From assembly GCF_017873175.1 (NCBI RefSeq), contig NZ_JAGGJW010000004.1, positions 310,001-374,000 of the forward strand: a stretch of DNA of 64,000 nucleotides, in the 5' to 3' direction. Under the pieces are notes generated by a model, which searched no databases, was not told where the DNA came from, and worked only from the letters and a program-made list of their open reading frames with translations. The DNA comes from Neorhizobium petrolearium. Lineage in GTDB: Bacteria; Pseudomonadota; Alphaproteobacteria; Rhizobiales; Rhizobiaceae. Positions 44,474 to 54,447 of the stretch are shown piece after piece; the stretch's first letter is position 1; each line of letters opens with the position of its first letter. A program made the position numbers and the translations under genes.

Positions 44474-45235
44474 TTAGATTCCGAGACCGCCGGCGATATT
44501 TATGGCCTCGCCGTTGATGTAGCCCGCATGTGGTCCGGCGAGGAAGCAGATGGTTTCCGCCACTTCTGCGAGGGTCGCAATGCGGCGGATCGGATGCATG
44601 TCAAGGATGGCGTCACGGTTCGGAAGCTCACCGGCAACCTCCGCCGCCATGTCCGTGGGCATGATGCCCGGCTGGACAACGTTGACGGTGATATTGCGGG
44701 GGCCAAGATCGCGCGCAATGCCCTTGGCGTATCCGGCGAGCGCCCACTTTGTTCCGGCATAGTCGGCGACGCCCGGGAAGGGCACATAGGAGCCGAGGAG
44801 AGAGCCCACGAAGATGATCCGGCCACCATCGGTCAATTTCGGCGCTGCCGCGCGCGTGTTGGCGATCGTACCCATGACGTTGACCTGCCACTGGCGGTTA
44901 TATTTGTCTCCGTCGAGTTCCGGATCGTCGACAGTCTGCCCCTGGATCGCAATGCCGGCATTGTTCACGAGGATATCGAGCCTGCCGAACTCGGCAAGCA
45001 CCCTGTCGATCAGAGGCCTGGCGGAAGCAAGGTCAGCCTGGTCGCTCTTTACCGCAATCGCCCGAATACCCTTTCCCCGGAGCTTCTCCACGACAGCTTC
45101 CGCCTTGTCCGCCGAGGTCGCGTAGCTGATGGCCACGTCTGCTCCGTGGTCGGCTAACGCTTCCGCAGTCGCGGCGCCAAGGCCGCGGGAGCCGCCGGTT
45201 ACGAGAGCGACCTTTCCCTTCAGTATGTTCGACAT
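44474..45235 (-). CDS. SDR-family oxidoreductase
   Basis: A 253-residue classical short-chain dehydrogenase. Nucleotide motif TGGSRGLG is near residues 14-21 and NNAG near 91. The catalytic residues are Ser in VGSLLGS and YAGTK (YxxxK) near residue 160, all present. The product family reduces ketones or oxidises alcohols with NAD(P)H; the substrate is unknown. It is divergent from a TetR gene that probably represses it. An AAAGGG ribosome site supports ATG 45235. Confidence 0.93.
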   Translation of the reverse strand: MSNILKGKVALVTGGSRGLGAATAEALADHGADVAISYATSADKAEAVVEKLRGKGIRAIAVKSDQADLASARPLIDRVLAEFGRLDILVNNAGIAIQGQTVDDPELDGDKYNRQWQVNVMGTIANTRAAAPKLTDGGRIIFVGSLLGSYVPFPGVADYAGTKWALAGYAKGIARDLGPRNITVNVVQPGIMPTDMAAEVAGELPNRDAILDMHPIRRIATLAEVAETICFLAGPHAGYINGEAINIAGGLGI

Positions 45236-45314
45236 GAGTACCCTTTCTAGGTTTGGTCAGGGCGCCGCCCGGTTGTGGTGAGCGACGCCGTCACTTTTAG
45301 TAACGAACGTTACG

Positions 45315-45372
45315 ATAATGATCGGTATGAAATTTGACGACGACGGTCAAGAGGTTTAATAATGATCATTAT
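45315..45372. promoter_or_regulatory. Paired TetR operators in the SDR/TetR gap
   Basis: ATAATGATCATTAT at 45359-45372 is a perfect 14-bp palindrome. ATAATGATCGGTAT at 45315-45328 is an imperfect copy (12 of 14 bases), centred 44 bases away. Both lie between the divergent SDR and TetR genes, as expected for autoregulation and control of the SDR. Confidence 0.55.
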
Positions 45373-45393
45373 GAAACAGGCCCGCTTGAACTG

Positions 45394-46005
45394 ATGGGAC
45401 GCCATCGCGAATTTGACGTGGAGAAAGCGCTCGACGCCGTTTTGTGCGTTTTCTGGCGCAAGGGCTATGAGGGGGCATCCTACGCCGACCTGACCGCGGC
45501 CGCCGGTGTCGAGAGACCTGCCCTCTATTCGGCATTCGGCAACAAGGAAGCCCTCTTCCGCAAAGCCTTGATGCGCTATTACGAGCGATACCTGCACTAC
45601 ATCCCGGCGGCGCTGGCGCTTCCGACAGCGCGAGAGGTCGCAGCCCACATTCTCTACAATGCAATCGACCTCAACACCCGTTATCCCGACCATACGGGAT
45701 GTCTGGTCATCAACGGTGTTCTGGCTGGATCGGATGAAGCGGAGCCTGTCCGGCAGGTGTTGATAGAGGCTCGCGCGGTTGCTGAGGCGCAGCTTCGCGA
45801 ACGCTTCGAACAGGCGAAGGCCGAAGGCGACCTGCTGGAGACGGCCAGACCCGACGCCCTTGCAGCATTTCTTATGGCCGTGCTTCACGGCATGGCGGTG
45901 CAGGCCAAAGCCGGTTTCAGTCGTGAAACGCTTGAGGCTGTCGCCGAGCAAGCGCTGTCCACCTGGCCTGCGGGCAGTGCCGGATGCGCAAACAAACGGC
46001 CTTGA
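45394..46005 (+). CDS. TetR/AcrR-family transcriptional regulator
   Basis: A 203-residue repressor. The opening MGRHREFDVEKALDAVLCVFWRKGYEGASYADLTAAAG and the recognition helix VERPALYSAFGNKEALF are typical of the group that controls neighbouring oxidoreductases. The C-terminal domain (residues ~75-195) is the TetR_C type that follows this head. ATG 45394 was chosen because the family starts at MGR(H/P)R. It is divergent from the SDR gene, with operator-like palindromes in between. The ligand is unknown, possibly an electrophile. Confidence 0.9.
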   Translation: MGRHREFDVEKALDAVLCVFWRKGYEGASYADLTAAAGVERPALYSAFGNKEALFRKALMRYYERYLHYIPAALALPTAREVAAHILYNAIDLNTRYPDHTGCLVINGVLAGSDEAEPVRQVLIEARAVAEAQLRERFEQAKAEGDLLETARPDALAAFLMAVLHGMAVQAKAGFSRETLEAVAEQALSTWPAGSAGCANKRP

Positions 46006-46082
46006 TATCGGACAATGTGGCCCGTCCGTTTTCACGCAAGATGAATACCAGTTCCAAAGAAACCGAGTTGAGGAGCTGGAGC

Positions 46083-46292
46083 ATGAAAAGCATTATCGCA
46101 TTGACCGCCATTTGCATCGTTCTTGCCGGATGTACCCAGACGAGCCGCTATACCAGCGTGCCCGGATACGCCCATAGAACCGATCCCACCTGCAAAAGAA
46201 CCCAACCACCCTCGAAATACGATCCGAAATGCGATTGCCCGGATGTGGGCTACGAGGGCTTTTCTCCTCCTGTCACATGCGGGTCCAGATAA
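46083..46292 (+). CDS. Small lipoprotein
   Basis: A 69-residue protein with a type II signal peptide (MKSIIALTAICIVLAGC, lipobox LAGC, Cys 17). The mature part has three further cysteines (PTCKR, KCDCP) and ends in VTCGSR. A GGAG ribosome site precedes ATG 46083. It is probably anchored to the outer membrane. No family is recognised; Cys-rich lipoproteins next to copper genes could bind metal, but this is speculative. Confidence 0.7.
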   Translation: MKSIIALTAICIVLAGCTQTSRYTSVPGYAHRTDPTCKRTQPPSKYDPKCDCPDVGYEGFSPPVTCGSR

Positions 46293-46338
46293 AGGCGCCC
46301 TGCCGGCAGATGATGCAATGACGGTGAATGCCGGCCGG

Positions 46339-46539
46339 TCACGCCGCCACGGGTTGCGGCGTATAGCCCGCTTCGCGGATCGCTTCCTCGGCCTTTGCCG
46401 CATCGCCCTCGACTGTCACCCTGTGGACCGAGAGATCGATCGTCACCGCAGCATTCGGCAGGGCTTCGCCCAGCGCGCCGCGCACGGTCTTTTCGCAATG
46501 GCCGCAGGTCATGTCCGGTACGATGAAAGTCGCAGTCAT
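46339..46539 (-). CDS. copZ: Copper chaperone CopZ
   Basis: A 66-residue heavy-metal-associated domain with MTCGHC (Cys near residues 11 and 14). It carries Cu(I) in the cytoplasm and delivers it to the ATPase CopA. ATG 46539 was chosen from family length. It has its own CueR-type operator 38-58 bases upstream, so it can be made separately from copA-cueR. Confidence 0.92.
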   Translation of the reverse strand: MTATFIVPDMTCGHCEKTVRGALGEALPNAAVTIDLSVHRVTVEGDAAKAEEAIREAGYTPQPVAA

Positions 46540-46576
46540 TTTCAAGATTCTCCTTGTTGAGATAAACGCCTTCTGC

Positions 46577-46597
46577 ACCTTCCTATAACGGGAAGGT
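46577..46597 (-). promoter_or_regulatory. CueR operator of copZ
   Basis: ACCTTCC-TATAACG-GGAAGGT is a perfect 7+7 palindrome with a 7-base spacer, the known CueR/HmrR pattern. On the minus strand it follows -35 TTGACC and reads toward copZ. It touches the last base of the cueR stop codon. Confidence 0.8.
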
Positions 46598-47034
46598 CAA
46601 GCGGGCTGCTTGGTCTTTTTCGGCTCGGGGGACATCTTCCCCGGCGCGCTGCCGGCAAGGTCGTCGAGGATCGGGCAATTCGGGCGATGATCGCCGCCGC
46701 AGCAATGGGCCAGGTGCTTCAGCGTCTTCAACATGCCCTGCATTTCGGCAATGCGTCGTTCAAGATCGGCGATATGAGCCGTGGCGACGTCCTTGACCGC
46801 CGCGCTTTCGCGACTCTTGTCCTGCCAGAGTTTCAGGAGCGTCTCGGTCTCTTCCAGCGAAAAGCCGAGCGAGCGCGCCCGCTTGATGAAGCGCAGGATG
46901 TGCACCTCGTCCTCGCCATAGACCCGGTAATTGTTGCCGCTGCGGCCCATGGGGCGGATCAACCCGATCTCCTCGTAATAGCGGATCATCTTGGCTGTCA
47001 CGCCGGAAGCGTCGGAAGCCTGTCCGATATTCAT
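46597..47034 (-). CDS. cueR: Copper-responsive MerR-family activator CueR/HmrR
   Basis: A 145-residue activator. The N-terminal MerR helix-turn-helix is [26 protein letters not shown], followed by the dimerisation helix. The metal-binding loop [13 protein letters not shown] (near residues 112-124) has the Cys-x7-8-Cys spacing of Cu(I) sensors. It overlaps the copA stop/start by 4 bases, so it is co-transcribed with copA. It should activate both palindromic operators found here. Confidence 0.93.
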   Translation of the reverse strand: MNIGQASDASGVTAKMIRYYEEIGLIRPMGRSGNNYRVYGEDEVHILRFIKRARSLGFSLEETETLLKLWQDKSRESAAVKDVATAHIADLERRIAEMQGMLKTLKHLAHCCGGDHRPNCPILDDLAGSAPGKMSPEPKKTKQPA

Positions 47035-49442
47035 CTCGTTTCTCCTATCGTTACCGCTTTCAGTCTCAGCGCATTGCCGAGCACGAAGACGCTCGACAGC
47101 GCCATGGCGCCAGCCGCAATCATCGGCGACAGCGTGAGCCCGAAGGCGGGATAAAGCGCGCCCGCCGCGACCGGGATCAGCGCCACATTGTATCCGAAAG
47201 CCCAGAACAGGTTCTGCTTGATGTTCACCATGGTCGCGCGGCTCATGGCGATCGCCGAGACGGCACCGGAAAGCTCGCCGCCGACCAGCACGACGTCGGC
47301 GCTTTCGATCGCCACATCCGTGCCGGTGCCGATCGCGATGCCGATATCGGCTTCCGCCAATGCCGGCGCGTCGTTGATGCCGTCTCCGACGAAGGCGATC
47401 TTCCGGCCGCTTTGGCTTCGCTTGGCTCGCATCTCGTGGACCGCGGCGACCTTGCCTTCCGGCAGGACCTCGGCCACGACCCTGGTGATCCCGACCTGGC
47501 GGGCGATGGCTTCCGCCGTCCGGCGGTTGTCGCCGGTCACCATGGCCACTTCGACGCCCATTTCCCGCAGCGCTCTGATCGCAGCCCGGCTTGCGGGCTT
47601 CAGGGGATCGGCAACGGCGATCACCGCGGCAAGCTTGCCGTCCACCGCGGCATAGAGCGGCGTCTTACCCTCGTCTGCAAGGCGGCTGGCCGCTTCTGCA
47701 AATCCCTCCACCGAAAGCCCGAGCTTCTCCATGAAGCGGTCGGCGCCCACGGCGATCTTGCGGCTATCGACCACCGCCTGAATGCCGTAGCCGGTGACGG
47801 ATTCGAATCTTTCGGCCTTCGGCACGGCAATACCCTTTGCTTCCGCCGCCTTGACAATAGCTTCCGCGATCGGGTGTTCGGACTGCGCCTCGACGCTTGC
47901 CACCAGTTTCAGAACCTCGTCCCCGGCAAGGCCTTCGGTGGTGACGAGATCGGTCAATTCCGGCTGGCCCTTGGTCACCGTACCGGTCTTGTCCAGTACA
48001 ACCAGGTTTACATTGCGCAGTTCCTGCAGCGCCTCGCCCTTGCGGAAGAGCACGCCGAATTCAGCCGCCCGGCCGCCGCCGACGACGATCGAGGTCGGCA
48101 CGGCAAGCCCCATGGCGCAGGGGCAGGCGATGATCAGCACGGCAACCGCATTGATGAGCGCGTGGGTCAGCGCCGGGCTCGGGCCGTAAAAGGCCCAGAC
48201 GGCGAAGGTGAGGACCGCGAACGCGATCACGACGGGTACGAACCAGGCAGTGATCTTGTCGACCAGGGTCTGGATCGGCAGTTTCGCCCCCTGCGCCTGT
48301 TCCACCATGCGGATGATCTGGGCCAGCATCGTGTCGCGGCCGACCTTGTCGGCGCGGAAGCGGAAGGAACCCGTCTTGTTGATGGTGCCGCCGACCACGG
48401 TCGCACCGGCCGCCTTTTCCACCGGCAACGGCTCACCGGAGATCATCGATTCATCGACATTGGAAGAGCCGTCGATCACCGTGCCATCGACCGGAATGCG
48501 CTCGCCGGGGCGGATGACGACGATATCGCCAGCTACCACCTCGCCGGCCGCGATATCGACCGTCTTTCCATCGCGCTCGACGCGGGCGGTCTTGGCCTGC
48601 AGACCGGCAAGCTTCTTGATCGCCTCGCCGGTGCGGCCGGCAGCGCGAGCCTCCAGGAGCCGGCCGAACAGGATGAGCGTGACGATCACCGTTGCCGCCT
48701 CGTAATAGACGAAGCGGGCGCTTTCGGGCAGCAGGTCCGGCGCAAAGGTCGTCACCAGCGAATAGCCATAGGCCGCGAGCACGCCAACGGCGACCAGCGA
48801 ATTCATCTCCGGCGCGCCGCGCAGGAGCGCCGGCAGGCCGAGCCTGATGAAGCGGAAGCCCGGCCAGAAGATCACCGCCGTCGCGGCCAGGAAATAGAGG
48901 TAGTAGAGATTCTGCGTGTCGATGATGCCCATCAGCCAGTGATGGAACGGATCATAGAAATGGCTGCCCATCTCCAGCACGAAAAGCGGCAGCGTCAGCA
49001 CGAAGGCGACCGCAAGGTCGCGTTTCAGCTTCCCCTCCTCACCCTGGTGCATGTGTGCATGGTCGTGTCCGCCGGCGTGACCCGCATGGTCCCGGCCCGA
49101 GGGGTCAGGGCCCGCGTGGTCATGATGATGACCATGGCCGGCATGCCCCGCGGGAATCGCAGCCGGCGGCATTCCGGCCTCGCGGAGCGCGTGATCCATG
49201 GCGCCCGGCGGGATTTCATAACCGACCTTTTTGATCGCTTTTTCAAGCTCTTCGGGCAAAAAGCCGTCCGCCGATTCCACCGTCAGCTTCTTCGTCGCGA
49301 AGTTGACCGCACTCTTGTCGATGCCCGGCACCTTGGCGGCCGCATTTTCCACACGGCGCACGCATGAGGCACAGGTCATGCCCTCGACCGGGATGGTGAA
49401 GGGTTCGCGAAGACGGTTCGGGTTTACGGTCTGGTTCATCAC
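47031..49442 (-). CDS. copA: Cu(I)-exporting P-type ATPase CopA/ActP
   Basis: An 803-residue P1B-type ATPase that exports Cu(I) from the cytoplasm. It has one N-terminal HMA domain with MTCASC (Cys 24 and 27), a His-rich linker (residues ~100-133, with about 14 His), eight membrane helices with the CPC motif in IACPCAMGL (near residue 439), the phosphorylation site DKTGT (~480), and the hinge [10 protein letters not shown] (~715). Rhizobial ActP usually has two HMA domains; here the second place is taken by the His-rich stretch. A CueR operator lies just upstream. In rhizobia ActP supports copper and acid tolerance. Confidence 0.95.
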   Translation of the reverse strand: MMNQTVNPNRLREPFTIPVEGMTCASCVRRVENAAAKVPGIDKSAVNFATKKLTVESADGFLPEELEKAIKKVGYEIPPGAMDHALREAGMPPAAIPAGHAGHGHHHDHAGPDPSGRDHAGHAGGHDHAHMHQGEEGKLKRDLAVAFVLTLPLFVLEMGSHFYDPFHHWLMGIIDTQNLYYLYFLAATAVIFWPGFRFIRLGLPALLRGAPEMNSLVAVGVLAAYGYSLVTTFAPDLLPESARFVYYEAATVIVTLILFGRLLEARAAGRTGEAIKKLAGLQAKTARVERDGKTVDIAAGEVVAGDIVVIRPGERIPVDGTVIDGSSNVDESMISGEPLPVEKAAGATVVGGTINKTGSFRFRADKVGRDTMLAQIIRMVEQAQGAKLPIQTLVDKITAWFVPVVIAFAVLTFAVWAFYGPSPALTHALINAVAVLIIACPCAMGLAVPTSIVVGGGRAAEFGVLFRKGEALQELRNVNLVVLDKTGTVTKGQPELTDLVTTEGLAGDEVLKLVASVEAQSEHPIAEAIVKAAEAKGIAVPKAERFESVTGYGIQAVVDSRKIAVGADRFMEKLGLSVEGFAEAASRLADEGKTPLYAAVDGKLAAVIAVADPLKPASRAAIRALREMGVEVAMVTGDNRRTAEAIARQVGITRVVAEVLPEGKVAAVHEMRAKRSQSGRKIAFVGDGINDAPALAEADIGIAIGTGTDVAIESADVVLVGGELSGAVSAIAMSRATMVNIKQNLFWAFGYNVALIPVAAGALYPAFGLTLSPMIAAGAMALSSVFVLGNALRLKAVTIGETR

Positions 49443-49484
49443 TGGATCCCTGGGAGCGGTATTTCTCTTTCCCGCCCTATGTGG

Positions 49485-49505
49485 GGCTTCCCATCATGGG
49501 AAGGT
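49485..49505 (-). promoter_or_regulatory. CueR operator of copA
   Basis: On the minus strand, TTGACC is followed by TTCCCATGATGGGAAGCCC (19-base spacer) and CACATA. The palindrome CTTCCC-ATGAT-GGGAAG matches the CueR pattern. It lies about 43 bases upstream of the copA start codon. Confidence 0.75.
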
Positions 49506-49620
49506 CAAGGGGTGATGATGCGGATTTTTCGGCCTCGTCAGAACAGCAATTCGTCGCCGTTTCCGTGGCCGACCGCCAGACACGGACGGACGTCCGCGGG
49601 ACCGTTGCTTGAGAGAGACG

Positions 49621-50742
49621 TTATTCGTCCTGGTCGCCGCGCTCTCCGATCCCGAAGATCGGCGCGCTCAACCCCGCGAGCAGGAGCACCAGTTCCGCCT
49701 GCCTTGTGGTACCGGTCTTGCTCATGATCCGCTTCAGGTGCGAGCGGACGGTTTCGAACGAAACGCCGAGCGAGGCGGCCACCGTTTCGGGCGTCTGGGC
49801 CATCGCAATCCCGCGCGCCACGCGGGCTTCGGCCGGCGTCAGGTCGAAGAGGCCGCAGAGAACCCGCATATCCGGTGAGCCGACCTTCCCCACCTCGGTC
49901 ACCGCCAGAACCGCCATGGAACGGGAAAAGATATCGCGCGCCGCGCGGCGGATCGGCAGGAGATGCAGGATCAGCGCCGGCGCCCCGTCGCGCGCCATCA
50001 TCGGCAGCGACTGCACCGTCGGCACGGCCTGAGCCCTGTAGCGCCTTATCGCATCATCCAGCAGCGCGTTCGCGCCCATCCCCTCCAGGATCAGCCGGTC
50101 GGCGGCGCCGGTGCGGATGCGGGGAGCGAGCGCCTCCATCTCGGGATTCATGGCGATCGCCTGGCCGCCATCGCCGATCACCGCCGCCGGCAGGCCGAGC
50201 ATGGAAAGCGTCTCAGTCATCGAACGCGCCGCGTTGAAGGAAAGACGCGACGAAAGATAGGCGGCCCGGGCGATATCCGGCTTCAGAAGGTTGAGCCGAG
50301 CAAGCTCCTCGTCCGCAAAATGCTCGCGTCCATGGTTGCGCATGAGGATGATGGCGATCGTATGCCCGGTCGGCTCCTGGAATACGCAGCCGGCTTCCCA
50401 CTGCACGCCGTGAGGTTCGAGAAAGATGGGACGGATGAGATCCTGCGCGTATTCCTCCTTCGTCAGGATGTCGATATCACGGCCGAAGGAGAAGGGCGAT
50501 CGCTCCAGTGCCCTGGCCGCCCGGGTATTGTTCAGCCGATGCTCGCTTTTGGCGAACTCGACATAGGCTTCCGCAATATTGGGCGTCGTGACGAAGCGAT
50601 GGCTGCCCTGGTGGTCGACGGTAAAAATGGAGGAACTGTCCGCCTCGACTACCGAGGCCAGATGTTCACAGGCCTCCGTCCAAAGCTCAGGGACGAGGGC
50701 TGCCTCGTAGAGGCGGTCTGCCAATGTACCTTCTGCCTTCAT
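49621..50742 (-). CDS. LuxR-family transcriptional regulator
   Basis: A 373-residue regulator whose C-terminal ~65 residues form a LuxR/GerE helix-turn-helix (LTPAEARVARGIAMAQTPETVAASLGVSFETVRSHLKRIMSKTG). The N-terminal 290 residues have a GAF/PAS-like look (VEADSSSIFTVDHQG, MLGLPAAVIGDGGQAIAMN), a type common in rhizobia. ATG 50742 follows an in-frame TTG. It is divergent from nothing close and ends near the copA promoter. The signal and targets are unknown; a TTACGTAA palindrome lies ~75 bases upstream. Confidence 0.85.
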   Translation of the reverse strand: MKAEGTLADRLYEAALVPELWTEACEHLASVVEADSSSIFTVDHQGSHRFVTTPNIAEAYVEFAKSEHRLNNTRAARALERSPFSFGRDIDILTKEEYAQDLIRPIFLEPHGVQWEAGCVFQEPTGHTIAIILMRNHGREHFADEELARLNLLKPDIARAAYLSSRLSFNAARSMTETLSMLGLPAAVIGDGGQAIAMNPEMEALAPRIRTGAADRLILEGMGANALLDDAIRRYRAQAVPTVQSLPMMARDGAPALILHLLPIRRAARDIFSRSMAVLAVTEVGKVGSPDMRVLCGLFDLTPAEARVARGIAMAQTPETVAASLGVSFETVRSHLKRIMSKTGTTRQAELVLLLAGLSAPIFGIGERGDQDE

Positions 50743-50895
50743 CAAACTGCCATCGAATGGTTGAACTGACGGGCATCAGGTTTAACCGCCTCGGTCGGGA
50801 AGGTACATTCGCAAAATTACGTAAGTAAGAACTCGCTTTTTGAATGTATTTTGAATTTTACCTATCCGGCCGGCAGGTAATTCTCCACGACGTGG

Positions 50896-51357
50896 TCAGC
50901 CGTTTTCCCCGACCGTCAGCGGCCAGTCGACCAGATAATCTTCGAAGTCGTCGACATCGACATCCGCCTCGCTGACCGTTCGGCCGCGGGCGGATATGCC
51001 GGCGAGATGCACGGTCTCCGGATCGCCGGAGACGAGCGGGTGCCACCAGTAGAGGTCCTCGCCGTCACGCATCAGCCGGTAGCCGCAGGTGGGCGGCAGC
51101 CAGGCGATCTCGTCGACCGTGTCGGGTGTCAGCCGGATGCAATCCGGCACGGTTGCCTGACGGTTGTCGTAATCCTTGCAACGACAGCTTTCCCCGTCGA
51201 GGAGCCGGCAGGCCACGGACGTGAAGACCACGTCCCCCGTGTCCCAGTCCTCCAGCTTGTTAAGACAACAGAGTCCGCAGCCGTCGCAGAGGCTTTCCCA
51301 TTCCTCCCCGCTCAGCTCATCGAGCCGCTTCGTCTTCCAGAAAGGTTCTTCCGTCAT
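50896..51357 (-). CDS. YcgN/UPF0260 cysteine-cluster protein
   Basis: A 153-residue cytoplasmic protein of the YkgJ/UPF0260 family. It has the cysteine cluster CDGCGLCC near residue 24, later [14 protein letters not shown] and [10 protein letters not shown]. Family members are thought to bind zinc or iron; the role is unknown. ATG 51357 ([12 protein letters not shown]) matches the family start, while the frame runs on to 51558. It is divergent from the penicillin-binding protein gene. Confidence 0.9.
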   Translation of the reverse strand: MTEEPFWKTKRLDELSGEEWESLCDGCGLCCLNKLEDWDTGDVVFTSVACRLLDGESCRCKDYDNRQATVPDCIRLTPDTVDEIAWLPPTCGYRLMRDGEDLYWWHPLVSGDPETVHLAGISARGRTVSEADVDVDDFEDYLVDWPLTVGENG

Positions 51358-51536
51358 ATCACTTTCACGGCAACATGGAACGAATCGTCCATCTCGCCCT
51401 TTACCTGTTGCGATTTGACTATCGCGCTTAAACCATTTGTCAGCTATTGCTGAATAACGGTGAGAGCTCATGCCTTTGATCCCTTCATGGGGCGGCGTCA
51501 AGCACATCTCATTGAAAACGGGCGGGGGAATCCACG

Positions 51537-53762
51537 GTGCAGGACGAGCCAAAGTCACCCGACGACAGGCCGCGCAGAAAGCGCCACTTCCTGCTGCGCA
51601 TCGATTCCTGGATCGATTCCACCGTCTGGAATCTCGGCTTCACGCTCGGCGAAATCTGGGAGGAGATCACCATCTTCTCCCGCAAATTCCGCGTCCGCGG
51701 CTTCAAACGCATCGGCTTCGAGCTCGCCGGCGAGGCGATGACGCTCGGCACCGCCGGTTTTGTCGTTCTTCTTGCGCTGGCGCAACCCGCCTTCGAGGAA
51801 ACCAAGGAAGACTGGCGAAATCGCGGCGATTTCGCCGTCACCTTCCTCGACCGCTACGGCAATACCATCGGTCACCGCGGCATCATCCATGAGGATTCCG
51901 TCCCGGTCGACGAACTGCCCGACCATCTCATCAAGGCCGTGCTCGCAACCGAAGACCGCCGCTTCTTCGACCATTTCGGCATCGATTTCATCGGGCTCAC
52001 CCGCGCGCTCAGCGAAAACGCCAAGGCAGGCGGCGTCGTGCAGGGCGGTTCGACCATCACGCAGCAGCTCGCCAAGAACCTCTTCCTCACCAACGAGCGC
52101 TCCATCGAGCGCAAGATCAAGGAAGCCTTCCTGGCGCTGTGGCTGGAGGCGAACCTGTCCAAGAAGGAAATCCTGTCGCTCTATCTCGACCGCGCCTATA
52201 TGGGCGGTGGCACGTTCGGCGCGGCCGCCGCGGCGCAATTCTATTTCGGCAAGAACATCACCGAAGTGAACCTTGCCGAATCCGCCATGCTCGCCGGCCT
52301 CTTCAAGGCACCGGCGAAATATGCGCCGCATGTCAACCTGCCGGCTGCCCGCGGCCGCGCCAACGAGGTGCTTTCCAATCTCGTCCAGAGCGGGCTTATG
52401 AGTGAAGGCCAGGTGATCGCGGCCCGCCGCAATCCGGCCACCGTGGTCGACCGGGCGGACGTCAAGGCACCCGACTATTTCCTCGACTGGGCCTTCGACG
52501 AGGTGCAGCGGCTCGCGACGGAAGGCAAGTTCCGCGAGCATTCCGTCATCGTGCGCACGACGATCGACACCGGCCTGCAGCAGGCGGCGGAATCCGCCGT
52601 GGAAACCAGCCTGCGCGAATATGGCGAAAGCTACAAGGCGAAGCAGGGCGCTCTGGTGATGATCGAGAACGGCGGGGCCGTGCGCGCCATGGTCGGCGGG
52701 CGCGACTATGGCGAGAGCCAGTTCAACCGCGCCACCCGGGCACTTCGCCAGCCGGGCTCCTCCTTCAAGCTCTATACCTATTCCACCGCCATGGAGAACG
52801 GCTTCACGCCGGAATCGGTCATCTCGGACGCACCGATCACCTGGCGCGGCTGGTCGCCCCAAAACTACGGCAGATCCTACAAGGGCAAGGTGACGCTGCT
52901 CACCGCCATGGCCCAGTCGTACAACACCGTGCCGGTCCGGCTCGCCAAGGATTATCTCGGCACGGAAGCGATCGTTGCGACCGCCAAGAAGATGGGCATC
53001 GAGACTCCGCTCAGAACCGACAAGACCATCCCGCTCGGCACGTCGGAAGTCACCGTGCTCGACCAGGCGACGGCCTATGCGGTGATGCCGGCAGGGGGCA
53101 TGCAATCACGCCGCCACGGCATCGCGCAGGTGCTCAGCTATGACGGCGATGTGCTATACGATTTCAACCGCGACGAACCGCCGGCCAGCCGCGTGCTTTC
53201 GGAACAGGCGACCTCGTCCATGAACCGCATCCTGACGCAGATCCCGGTGATCGGCACGGCCCGACGGGCGGCCCTTGACGGCGGCATCGTGACCGGCGGC
53301 AAGACCGGCACCTCGCAGAGCTACCGCGATGCCTGGTTCATCGGCTTCACCGGCAATTACACGACCGCCGTCTGGTACGGAAACGACGATTTCACGCCGA
53401 TGCACAACATGACGGGCGGCTCGCTGCCGGCCATGACCTTCAAGACGCTGATGGACTATGCCCATCAGGGCATCGAGCTCCGGGCCATACCCGGCATCCA
53501 AAACCCGCTGCCGACCGGCGGCCACAAGGGTACGGAAGTAGCAAAGAAAGATGGCGAGCCCGGCCTCGTGCTCGTTCGGCCACGCTCGCTCTCGGCCGAA
53601 TCCACCCGCATCCTCAGGCAGATCGGCGAAAACCTGAAGAAGGCCGGCCCGCTCGCGCCGGTGGGCACCAAGGTGGCCGACGCCGGGGGCGTGGTCGGTG
53701 AAACGGAACCGGCAAAGGGCGCACCGGTCATAACGCCGGTCAGCGGGGAGCTGCGGCGGTAG
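51537..53762 (+). CDS. Class A penicillin-binding protein (transglycosylase/transpeptidase)
   Basis: A 741-residue bifunctional peptidoglycan synthase. A cytoplasmic N-terminus is followed by a membrane helix (residues ~66-84). The glycosyltransferase-51 domain has [12 protein letters not shown] (catalytic Glu near 138) and [14 protein letters not shown] (~168). The transpeptidase domain has SSFK (~406), SYN (~463) and KTGTS (~589). The C-terminal tail is low-complexity. It starts at GTG 51537. The architecture is that of PbpC/PBP1-type proteins common in rhizobia; it is transcribed alone. Confidence 0.94.
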   Translation: MQDEPKSPDDRPRRKRHFLLRIDSWIDSTVWNLGFTLGEIWEEITIFSRKFRVRGFKRIGFELAGEAMTLGTAGFVVLLALAQPAFEETKEDWRNRGDFAVTFLDRYGNTIGHRGIIHEDSVPVDELPDHLIKAVLATEDRRFFDHFGIDFIGLTRALSENAKAGGVVQGGSTITQQLAKNLFLTNERSIERKIKEAFLALWLEANLSKKEILSLYLDRAYMGGGTFGAAAAAQFYFGKNITEVNLAESAMLAGLFKAPAKYAPHVNLPAARGRANEVLSNLVQSGLMSEGQVIAARRNPATVVDRADVKAPDYFLDWAFDEVQRLATEGKFREHSVIVRTTIDTGLQQAAESAVETSLREYGESYKAKQGALVMIENGGAVRAMVGGRDYGESQFNRATRALRQPGSSFKLYTYSTAMENGFTPESVISDAPITWRGWSPQNYGRSYKGKVTLLTAMAQSYNTVPVRLAKDYLGTEAIVATAKKMGIETPLRTDKTIPLGTSEVTVLDQATAYAVMPAGGMQSRRHGIAQVLSYDGDVLYDFNRDEPPASRVLSEQATSSMNRILTQIPVIGTARRAALDGGIVTGGKTGTSQSYRDAWFIGFTGNYTTAVWYGNDDFTPMHNMTGGSLPAMTFKTLMDYAHQGIELRAIPGIQNPLPTGGHKGTEVAKKDGEPGLVLVRPRSLSAESTRILRQIGENLKKAGPLAPVGTKVADAGGVVGETEPAKGAPVITPVSGELRR

Positions 53763-53764
53763 GT

Positions 53765-54071
53765 TCAGGCGGCGCGGGGCCGGATGCGACCGAGTTCCCG
53801 GCGCCGCTGCATAAGGTCGTAATCCGCCTGAAGGCCCAGAAAAAAGCCTTCCGATATCCCGAAATAACGGGCGAGCCTCAGATCGGTATCGGCGGTGATC
53901 GCCCGCTTGCCAAGCACGATCTCGTTGATGCGGCGCGGCGGCACATCAATGGCCCGGGCCAGCCCGTTCTGACTGAGTTCCATGGGATTCAGAAACCTCC
54001 AGCAGGATTTCTCCGGGATGCAGGTTGTGGAGCCATTCGGCCTCAGTCGTGATAGTCGACGATTTCGACAT
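53765..54071 (-). pseudogene. HigA-family antitoxin, frameshifted
   Basis: The C-terminal ~75 residues, LNPMELSQNGLARAIDVPPRRINEIVLGKRAITADTDLRLARYFG, are a clear HigA/VapI helix-turn-helix. The normal N-terminus (EWLHNLHPGEILLEE) is present from ATG 54071 but in another frame. A 2-base loss near 53993, in the stretch coding LLEEFLNP, explains the shift. The open frame from 54112 is therefore an artefact of the mutation. Confidence 0.75.
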
Positions 54072-54327
54072 AAGCAGGCCCTCCTTCGGTCCAGATGAAA
54101 CAAATACGCCATTAATCATTGATGCGGATGGAAAACTGGTCCGCGCGATCCCCCCTCAGAGCCTCGAGGCGATTTCCCGGGAAATCCGCAGGTCCGACAG
54201 TTCATGTGCCTGGTTAAGCAAACGCAGTTTTCTGAGCGCAATCGGCTGGATGTCCGATGGTAAATTGCGGCTTCTCGAGCCGAGACCAGATCCGCTCAGT
54301 CTCGCGATCCGCAAAGTTCTTGATCAT
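54043..54327 (-). pseudogene. HigB-family toxin, multiply disrupted
   Basis: It starts as MIKNFADRETERIWSRLE at 54327 and then changes frame. PSDIQPIALRKLRLLNQAHELSDLRI lies in a second frame. A third frame gives FSIRIND, a TAA stop, and WRICFIWTEGGPAYVEIVDYHD up to 54043. These pieces in order rebuild a complete RelE/HigB toxin with at least two frameshifts and one nonsense codon. It overlaps the antitoxin start, as in intact higBA operons. Confidence 0.75.
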
Positions 54328-54447
54328 GCAGCATATACAACGCATGGCGTTATAGCCTGCAATAACCGAAGTTTCACCCCGCCCATTCCTTCCCGCCAGA
54401 ATCAATGCTAACCCTCTGACACAGCTAGCGAGGGCCAAAGCAAACCA

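Noticed and set aside
47412-49367. A 651-codon plus-strand frame opposite copA
   Set aside because: It has the His/Arg/Asp-rich composition typical of antisense frames in GC-rich genes. copA has all P-type ATPase motifs.
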